Source: Gilliamella sp. Choc5-1
GTDB lineage: Bacteria; Pseudomonadota; Gammaproteobacteria; Enterobacterales; Orbaceae
Direction of reading: 5' to 3'
Assembly (NCBI RefSeq): GCF_001690595.1
Contig: NZ_LZHH01000029.1
Location: 1-53,256, forward strand
DNA length: 53,256 nucleotides
How positions within the stretch are numbered: position 1 is the first letter of the stretch; every line of letters starts with the position of its first letter. The notes under the pieces were generated by a model. It did no database searches. It saw nothing but the letters and a program-made list of their open reading frames with translations, and had not been told where the DNA came from. A program made the translations under genes and the position numbers. This document shows, one piece after another, positions 47,034 to 53,256 of the stretch.

Positions 47034-47735
47034 TTATTTTTTCATAAATTGCAAATCCCAAACACCATGACCAAGATTTTTCCCTCGTTTTTCAAATTTT
47101 GTAATTGGCCTATCATCTGGTCTAGGAATGTAATCTCCCGTTGGTGATAAATTTTCAAATCCTTCCGCTTGGGTTAAAACTTCTAACATATGTTCTGCGT
47201 AATGTTGCCAATCTGTTGCAAGATGCAAAATGCCACCTAATTTTAATTTTTTGCAAATTAACTGCACAAATTTAGGCTGAATAATTCTACGTTTGTTATG
47301 TCTTGCCTTATGCCAAGGATCAGGGAAAAAGATTTGTACTTTATCTAGTGAATGATTAGGAATCATATTTTCTAATACTTCTACAGCATCATGGCACATT
47401 ACTTTTAAGTTTGATAATTGGTTTTCTTCAATTGCCATTAAACAAGCACCAACACCGGGCTTGTGCACTTCAATTCCTAAAAAATTTTTATTGGGTGCTT
47501 GTTTTGCCATTTCAACAAGCGAAGCTCCCATGCCAAAACCGATTTCTAGCACTATAGGTGTGTTTGTGTCAAAAGTAATGGGGGAATTTGCATTATATTC
47601 AATACTAAAGATAGGCCATAAATTGATTAATGCTTGCTCTTGCCCTTTGGTTAAACGTCCTTGCCTTAAAACAAAACTACGAATGGCTCTTTTGGTATTG
47701 ATATTTGGGTTATTAGTTTTTAATTGTTCATTCAT
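47034..47735 (-). CDS. trmB: TrmB, tRNA (guanine-N7-)-methyltransferase
   Basis: 233 residues from MNEQLKTN at 47735. SAM-binding [19 protein letters not shown]; catalytic and tRNA-binding [17 protein letters not shown]-terminal [17 protein letters not shown]. It forms m7G46 in tRNAs. A longer in-frame start at 47813 adds 26 residues unlike the family and is rejected, although no clear RBS marks either start. A hairpin, TAATGGAT with ATCCATTA (47013-47036), overlaps the stop codon. Confidence 0.95.
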   Translation of the reverse strand: MNEQLKTNNPNINTKRAIRSFVLRQGRLTKGQEQALINLWPIFSIEYNANSPITFDTNTPIVLEIGFGMGASLVEMAKQAPNKNFLGIEVHKPGVGACLMAIEENQLSNLKVMCHDAVEVLENMIPNHSLDKVQIFFPDPWHKARHNKRRIIQPKFVQLICKKLKLGGILHLATDWQHYAEHMLEVLTQAEGFENLSPTGDYIPRPDDRPITKFEKRGKNLGHGVWDLQFMKK

Positions 47736-47863
47736 TACATTATCTACTTTGCTTATGGAATTTCTACAGCTAATTGATAGTTTATTTGTTAGTTTACCCG
47801 ATTTTAAGTTCACAACATATCAAAAATAATTTAGGAAATGAAAAAAGATAGTCAAGACTCAAT

Positions 47864-47910
47864 TTACTGCACAGTAATTAGTTTTATTCAAACTTTCACT
47901 GCACAGTGAA
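47864..47910. repeat. Pair of CTGCACAG dyads between dauA and trmB
   Basis: TTACTGCACAGTAA at 47864-47877 and TTCACTGCACAGTGAA at 47895-47910, each an inverted repeat around a CA centre. The two lie about 32 bp apart on the same helical face (three turns). They lie 8 bp beyond the dauA stop and about 130 bp before trmB. They look like tandem binding sites for a dimeric regulator, or small hairpins. Confidence 0.45.
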
Positions 47911-47917
47911 TTAGTTA

Positions 47918-49597
47918 TTAAGGCTTAGTTTTATCTTTCAGTGCTTCATCTAATGTTGAATAGAACATCAGTTTATTAGAAATAGGAACTATTTTTGCAC
48001 GAGCTAGTGTCTTTAGTGGTTGAAATTGTAACTCACAAATTGATAAATCAACATCTTCAGGTAGTTCATCAATAAAATGTATTAAAGCATTGAGCCCACC
48101 AGCATCAAGAATAGGTACAGCATCCCATTGTAGTACTATATGTCTATATCCATTAATCTTTTGATAGATTTCTAAAAATGTGCGTTCAGCAGCAGCAAAA
48201 AACAGTGGTCCATTAATGCGTAATGCTAAGATTTTATTATCGCTACGATTAAGTTCAACTAAGCGAGTCATGCGAGCAATACGACGCATAAATAAAATTG
48301 AGGCAAGTACAATCCCAAGTGTAATGGCAATCACCATATCAAATAGGACTGTTAACGACATGCAAATAAGCATAATCAAAATATCATCTTTAGGCGCGCA
48401 TTTGATAATATAAATGACGCGTTGAACCGCGCTCATATTCCATGCCACGATAAGTAATAATGCCGCCATAGCAGAAAGTGGGATAAATGATAATGCTGGT
48501 GCAAAGCAAATAAGAGCAAGTAAAACAACTAAAGAATGCAAAACAGCGGCAATAGGCGAAGTTGCACCTGCTTTGACATTTGCCGCCGACCGTGCAATAG
48601 CCGCTGTTGCTGAAATTCCACCAAAGAATGGTGCAATAAGATTTCCTAAACCTTGACCAATAAGTTCACTATTTGAGTGGTGTTTAGTGTGTGTCATTTC
48701 ATCTAATACCACAGCACAGAGTAATGATTCAATTGCGCATAACATTGCCATGGTCAGTGAAATTGGTAGTAAGGCAGTAAATGTTGACCAATCCCAAGTA
48801 AACTTAGCATGCTGCCAAGGTAAAATAAACTCTGGTAGAACAGAGGGTATGCCATGACCTATCGTATTATCAGCTAGTGTATAGGTAAATCGTGAACCAA
48901 TCGTTTCAATTTGATAGCCAAATTGATTAAAAATAAACATGACAATAACGCCAGCAATCAGTGCCGGTAAATGTCCTGATATTTTAAGCCTTAGTTTTGG
49001 CCATACGATTAACACAGTCAGTGTTACTACACCGACCATAGTGTCAGCAATATTAATAGTTGGTAGCGTTTTAATTAGTTCAATAACTTTACTAATATAA
49101 CTTTCTGGCATATGTTCAAGCGTTAAACCAAAAAAATCTTTTATTTGCATGGTCGCGATAGTGATAGCAATGCCTGAAGTAAAACCTAATACAACCGGTA
49201 ATGGGATATATTCAATTAATCGACCTAATCGAATCAATCCCATTAATACAAGAAATATACCAGACAGTAATGTTGCAATAAATAACCCCGATAATCCATA
49301 TTGTAATGATACAGGATATAAAATAACTACAAAGGCTGCTGTAGGCCCAGAAACACTAAACTTTGAACCACCTGTTAATGCAATTACAAATCCCGCTATA
49401 ATTGCAGTATATAGGCCATGCTGAGGAGGTACACCACTAGCGATTGCCAGTGCCATTGCTAGTGGTATGGCTATAATACCAACAGTTATTCCGGCAATTA
49501 AATCTTTTATAAAACGAGTAGTGTTGTAAGGGGTACTTATACATGCAGATATCAATGCACAGCTAATTTTAGTGTTAGAAAGGCCATATAATTTCAT
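47918..49597 (-). CDS. dauA: DauA (YchM)-type SulP/SLC26 transporter
   Basis: 559 residues, very like E. coli Dau[21 protein letters not shown] and [20 protein letters not shown] are in the transmembrane domain (10-14 helices to about 430). A cytoplasmic STAS domain follows (about 440-550, [19 protein letters not shown]). DauA moves C4-dicarboxylates, aspartate and succinate, at acidic pH. No good Shine-Dalgarno precedes the ATG. It stands alone between plsB (divergent) and trmB. Confidence 0.93.
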   Translation of the reverse strand: MKLYGLSNTKISCALISACISTPYNTTRFIKDLIAGITVGIIAIPLAMALAIASGVPPQHGLYTAIIAGFVIALTGGSKFSVSGPTAAFVVILYPVSLQYGLSGLFIATLLSGIFLVLMGLIRLGRLIEYIPLPVVLGFTSGIAITIATMQIKDFFGLTLEHMPESYISKVIELIKTLPTINIADTMVGVVTLTVLIVWPKLRLKISGHLPALIAGVIVMFIFNQFGYQIETIGSRFTYTLADNTIGHGIPSVLPEFILPWQHAKFTWDWSTFTALLPISLTMAMLCAIESLLCAVVLDEMTHTKHHSNSELIGQGLGNLIAPFFGGISATAAIARSAANVKAGATSPIAAVLHSLVVLLALICFAPALSFIPLSAMAALLLIVAWNMSAVQRVIYIIKCAPKDDILIMLICMSLTVLFDMVIAITLGIVLASILFMRRIARMTRLVELNRSDNKILALRINGPLFFAAAERTFLEIYQKINGYRHIVLQWDAVPILDAGGLNALIHFIDELPEDVDLSICELQFQPLKTLARAKIVPISNKLMFYSTLDEALKDKTKP

Positions 49598-50068
49598 TTT
49601 TTAATCAATTAGGGGAAAATTATCTTAAGTGTCTAATAAGATAATCTTTTTTACAGAAAATAAAAGTGTGTTATGAAAATAAACCTCTTTTTATAGAATC
49701 TTTATGTAGATAAAGATTAATTACATTACTATCTAATAAATATAATTCATTTTTTTATTTTTTTATATGCAAAGTACAATACACAAATTTATTTATAAAA
49801 TTAATATTGAAAATAAAAGCCGAGTAGATTCGTGGCGTTGCTAGAAATAAAACGTTATAATCAAGTTTTTATTTACCTAAAATCATATGGTCTAAAGATT
49901 GTGCAAATTTGTTAACAATCAAATGGTAATAAGTATATACTTAATTGCTTTTTAATTTATCAAAACACTATCTAGCTTTACAAGTAAAATATTTTGTTTA
50001 GTTAATAAGTTAAATAATTAAAATCAGTTAAGTATGTCAATAATACAAAAGTATGAGGTTTATTTTTT
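49598..50068. other. dauA-plsB divergent intergenic region
   Basis: About 470 AT-rich bases with no open frame or RNA gene recognised. It must hold both promoters. One weak dyad, GATTGT/ACAATC (49897-49902 with 49915-49920), lies about 150 bp before plsB. Confidence 0.5.
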
Positions 50069-52489
50069 ATGTTTTCTTGGTGGAGTAAAGTTTATTTTTT
50101 TCTTATCCAAATGCTGGTAAAACTTTTTGTTAAAAGTAAACCGATTCCTACTGATCCGATAACAGAATTAGACCTTGATATCGATAAACCCATTTTATAT
50201 GTATTACCTTATAACTCTCAAATCGATTTGATGGTAATTCGGTCACTTTGTTTACAATTTAATTTACCCGATCCATTAATAGGTATCGACATCAACGGAA
50301 AAAACGTTCCTGCTTATATCTATATTGACAAAGGTCCTGGCATTTTTGCATCAAATCAACAAAAAAATAAAGCAATTGGTATTTTAAGAGATTATATTTC
50401 AGCACATCAACAAAATCATGATCTTGATATTCAAATGTTACCCGTTTCGGTCATGTTTGGGCGTCGACCTGATAAAGAAGGCAAAAAAAAGTTATCACTA
50501 CAAGTGCTTGGTGCAACCAGTAAATTTTTTAAAATAATGACGTCAGGAAGAGACTGTTATACACGCTTTTCTCGTACTGTTTCGTTTAAAGATATCGATG
50601 TTGCAGAGCAAGACCTTTCAATGTTAGCCCATAAGTTGGCACGAGTTGCGCGTATTCATTTTGCCAAACAACGTATGGCTTCAATTGGCCCTAAGCTTCC
50701 AGTTCGCCAAGCAATGCTCAATAATTTACTCAAAAAGCAAGTAATTTCAGAAGCAATACAAGAAGAAGCCAAAAGTAAGAATATTACTCTTGATAAAGCG
50801 AAAAAAAATGCATTAGCTAATTTGAACGAAATTGCCGCTAGTTTTTCTTATCGTATGCTTAGAGTGACTGATTTTGTCCTTACTTGGGCGTGGCATCGAC
50901 TTTATCAAGGACTAAAAGTGACCAATGCCGATCCTGTTCGTGAATTGGCACAAAATGGTCATGAAATTGTCTATGCACCTTGTCACCGTAGCCATATGGA
51001 CTACTTATTATTATCTTATGTGCTTTATCGACAAGGTTTAGTTCCGCCACATATTGCTGCAGGTATTAACCTAAACTTTTGGCCTGCAGGTCCTATTTTT
51101 AGACGATTAGGCGCGTTTTTTATTCGCCGTTCATTTCGAGGTAATAAACTCTACACATCTGTTTTTCGTGAATATTTAGCCGAGTTATTTATTCGTGGTT
51201 ATGCTGTTGAGTATTTTGTTGAAGGTGGGCGCTCTCGTACAGGTAGGTTACTCGATCCTAAAACGGGGATGTTAATGATGACCATTCAAACATTATTGCG
51301 TGGTGATGCAAGACCAATTACTGTTGTTCCTGTTTATATTGGTTATGAGCATGTACTAGAAGTCGCAACCTATGCCAATGAACTACGAGGCGCTAAAAAA
51401 GAAAAAGAGAGTTTGTGGCGAACTATCAAAGCATTTTTAAAACTAAAAAAATTAGGGTTTGGTTACGTTAACTTTGGTCAACCTATTCCATTAAATCAAT
51501 TTCTAAACCAACATGTTCCAGAATGGCGAGATGCTATCGAAGCAACAGGTACCCAACGTCCACAATGGTTAACACCAACAACCAACTTACTTGCTAAACA
51601 GATTATGGAGCATATCAATTCATCAGCAGCAATTAATGCAATGAACTTATGTTGTTCAATCTTATTAGCAGCTGAACAGCGAGCTTTAACCAAAGCCAGA
51701 CTTTTAGAACATATTGATTATCTAATAAAATTATTAAATGCCATTCCTTATTCAAATTTAATTACTATTCCAGAGCAAACAGCAAAAGAATTATTTGAAC
51801 ATGCCAAAGATATGGGCAAATTCATTATTACTACTGATGAAGCGGGGGAAATGGTTGGTCTTACAAACGAACAAGCAGTGTTAATGACTTATTATCGCAA
51901 TAATATTCAGCATTTACTGATTATTCCTGCCATCATAGCCAGAATTATGATCAAACATAACCAAATTTCACCTGATGAAGTTTTACAACAAGTAAAATTA
52001 CTTTTCCCTTTAATTAAATCAGAGTTATTTCTTTATCATAATGAAGAACAACTTACTGAATATGTAAATAAAATTATTAATGCGTATGCTGAATTAAACT
52101 TTATCAACTATTCACACGATAAATTAACATTAAATAATTTAAAAATGTCCAGATTACAATTAATTGCGGCATCATCTAAAGATACTCTGCAACGTTATGC
52201 TATTGCGTTTTCTTTATTACAAAAAGAACCAACAATTAGCCGTGCGACGCTAGAAAAAGAAGGTCGATTAATTGCTGAACGATTATCTGTCTTACACGGC
52301 ATTAATGCGCCTGAATTTTTTGATAAAGGTGTGTTTTCAATATTAGTTGCATCATTACGTGAGCAAGGTTATTTAGATGACCAAGGTGATGAAAATATAC
52401 CAAAAATTGAAAAAATGAACGAAACACTTAAACCGCTTATTACTACAAGGGTAATGCAAACTATTGACGAGATTAATTTGAGTTACTAA
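50069..52489 (+). CDS. plsB: PlsB, glycerol-3-phosphate acyltransferase
   Basis: 806 residues (E. coli 807). The acyltransferase block I, HRSHMD (HX4D), starts at about residue 308 (E. coli His306). Block II is GAFFIRRSFRGN, block III YFVEGGRSRTGRLL, and block IV ITVVPVYIGYE. It transfers an acyl chain from acyl-ACP or acyl-CoA to position 1 of glycerol-3-phosphate, the first step of phospholipid synthesis, at the inner membrane. RBS GAGG lies 11 bp before the ATG. IS3 scars follow it. Confidence 0.98.
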   Translation: MFSWWSKVYFFLIQMLVKLFVKSKPIPTDPITELDLDIDKPILYVLPYNSQIDLMVIRSLCLQFNLPDPLIGIDINGKNVPAYIYIDKGPGIFASNQQKNKAIGILRDYISAHQQNHDLDIQMLPVSVMFGRRPDKEGKKKLSLQVLGATSKFFKIMTSGRDCYTRFSRTVSFKDIDVAEQDLSMLAHKLARVARIHFAKQRMASIGPKLPVRQAMLNNLLKKQVISEAIQEEAKSKNITLDKAKKNALANLNEIAASFSYRMLRVTDFVLTWAWHRLYQGLKVTNADPVRELAQNGHEIVYAPCHRSHMDYLLLSYVLYRQGLVPPHIAAGINLNFWPAGPIFRRLGAFFIRRSFRGNKLYTSVFREYLAELFIRGYAVEYFVEGGRSRTGRLLDPKTGMLMMTIQTLLRGDARPITVVPVYIGYEHVLEVATYANELRGAKKEKESLWRTIKAFLKLKKLGFGYVNFGQPIPLNQFLNQHVPEWRDAIEATGTQRPQWLTPTTNLLAKQIMEHINSSAAINAMNLCCSILLAAEQRALTKARLLEHIDYLIKLLNAIPYSNLITIPEQTAKELFEHAKDMGKFIITTDEAGEMVGLTNEQAVLMTYYRNNIQHLLIIPAIIARIMIKHNQISPDEVLQQVKLLFPLIKSELFLYHNEEQLTEYVNKIINAYAELNFINYSHDKLTLNNLKMSRLQLIAASSKDTLQRYAIAFSLLQKEPTISRATLEKEGRLIAERLSVLHGINAPEFFDKGVFSILVASLREQGYLDDQGDENIPKIEKMNETLKPLITTRVMQTIDEINLSY

Positions 52490-52618
52490 AGTAAAGTCTA
52501 AAATTTGGCTGATATCTGATTTAGCTAATAAGCTACTTTTATTACTAAGAATCAGATTAACCACCTTTTGAGCATCTTCCTTGTTGATCCTAGCCAAAAT
52601 ATTAGGCAGTGTCCATCG

Positions 52619-52956
52619 CTACCATTTTGTTGTTTCGGTAATATTTTTATTCATATTGCAGCGGCGATACCAGCCGTTGGCTGAATGATGACGTATACGA
52701 TTATAATAGATCCCAATATATTCAAATAGTGCTTGATCAGCTAACTTCCCGTTTTGTAGTAACAGTCATGGATAATATGGATTTTGAGTGTATGAAAGAA
52801 ACTTTCAACAATCGCATCATCAAAGCAGTTGCCTCTTCGACTCATGCTTTGTCTTAGTTCATATTGTAACAATAATTGATTGAAATCAGCACTGCAGTAT
52901 CGGATTCCTTGGTCACTATGAATGAGTACATTTTTAGGAAAGTGACGCCGAAACAA
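52619..52956 (-). pseudogene. IS3-family transposase (OrfB) fragment, frameshifted
   Basis: A remnant of the DDE integrase core. It reads NVLIHSDQGIRYCSADFNQL (second catalytic Asp), then SMSRRGNCFDDAIVESFFHT with the catalytic Glu, followed by a frameshift. The reading then continues in another frame as LADQALFEYIGIYYNRIRHH to a stop at 52621-52619. A TAG also interrupts the upstream side, so it is 5'-truncated and non-functional. Confidence 0.85.
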
Positions 52957-52994
52957 AGCCTACTTTAATGTATTACTGGAATGGCAACACATTT

Positions 52995-53256
52995 TCAAAC
53001 AAAAAAATTAAGGGGTAAGTGTTTTTTAAATTCAACGGGAGGCAAGTAGCCTAACGAAGAATGTAATCGTTTATGATTATACCAATAAGCATAAGCCGAA
53101 AAAGCGCGTTGTAACTCAGCCGTTGAGTTAAAACGTTGGCCTTTTACAAATTCCGTTTTAATTGTTTTAAATGTCGCTTCCGCTACCGCATTGTCATAAG
53201 GACATCCTTTCTTGCTTAATGAATGCGTGATATTAAATGTCTTAAAACAATCCGCT
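52995..53256 (-). CDS. IS3-family transposase C-terminus, runs off right edge
   Basis: An open 86-codon stretch from the window edge to a TGA at 52997-52995. It includes HSLSKKGCPYDNAVAEATFK with the catalytic Glu, then FNSTAELQRAFSAYAYWYNH and KRLHSSLGYLPPVEFK, the standard end of IS3 OrfB. It is uninterrupted here, so the element could be intact beyond the edge. It differs from the neighbouring fragment at 52619-52956 and is a separate IS type. Confidence 0.88.
   Translation of the reverse strand, partial: ADCFKTFNITHSLSKKGCPYDNAVAEATFKTIKTEFVKGQRFNSTAELQRAFSAYAYWYNHKRLHSSLGYLPPVEFKKHLPLNFFV

Noticed and set aside
52373-52597. 74-codon open frame on the minus strand at the plsB end
   Set aside because: Most of it is antisense to the plsB 3' end. 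The first 35 codons past plsB have no recognised family or RBS.
52595-53256. A single intact IS at the right edge
   Set aside because: The two transposase pieces both contain their own catalytic Glu region and C-terminus, so they are different elements, and the left one is frameshifted.

Overview
The window is an AT-rich gammaproteobacterial chromosome segment. Several neighbourhoods match the enteric order: secM-secA-mutT, rlmD-relA, and a Leloir galactose operon whose permease is nearly collinear with E. coli LacY. Low GC, many A/T-ending codons and a complete Vibrio-type type VI secretion system (T6SS) suggest Orbaceae (Gilliamella, Frischella, Orbus). That assignment is inference from gene content and composition; no rRNA marker is present.

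Layout. (1) 1-6.9 kb is a T6SS 'tip and tube' island: the start of a DUF4123 adaptor gene (off the left edge), a lipoprotein of unknown role, an extra tssF, vgrG, a PAAR protein and hcp. The vgrG carries an 11-G homopolymer exactly where its C-terminal tail begins. (2) 6.96-25.7 kb is one long minus-strand T6SS operon, read tssB-tssC-tssE-tssF-tssG-tagH(FHA)-tssJ-tssK-tssL-tssH(clpV)-tagO(vasI)-tssA(vasJ)-tssM-vasL. It is in V. cholerae order, but no vasH-type sigma-54 activator gene sits between tssH and tagO. (3) 25.7-27.1 kb is a scar region with a decayed insertion-sequence remnant and one orphan small gene. (4) 27.1-30.8 kb is mutT-secA-secM, with a SecM arrest peptide ending in GIRAGP and a possible RNA switch over the secA ribosome-binding site. 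(5) 31.0-33.1 kb is a copper module: a Tat-exported multicopper oxidase and a small membrane protein. (6) 33.3-39.0 kb is housekeeping: an MJ1255-type glycosyltransferase, folA, relA, rlmD and coaD. (7) 39.1-39.65 kb holds a second, inverted copy of the insertion-sequence remnant, which has rewritten the 3' end of galM. (8) 39.6-45.6 kb is lacY-galE-galT-galK-galM, with LacI/GalR-type operators and a 216-bp MITE-like element in the promoter region. (9) 45.7-52.5 kb is a leaderless glucose-1-phosphatase-like gene, trmB, dauA and plsB. (10) 52.6-53.26 kb holds two IS3-type transposase remnants.

How it works together. The long operon encodes the sheath (TssBC), baseplate (TssEFGK), membrane complex (TssJLM), sheath-recycling ATPase (TssH), assembly factors (TssA/VasL) and accessory proteins (TagH, TagO). 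The first island supplies the tube (Hcp), spike (VgrG) and tip (PAAR), plus a spare TssF. No toxin/immunity pair is recognisable next to VgrG, so cargo must come from the VgrG tail, the region beyond the left edge, or elsewhere. Most notable for follow-up: the possible phase-variable VgrG tail, the extra TssF-lipoprotein-VgrG module, the divergent SecM, and a mobile-element family that recurs at T6SS, gal and housekeeping borders.
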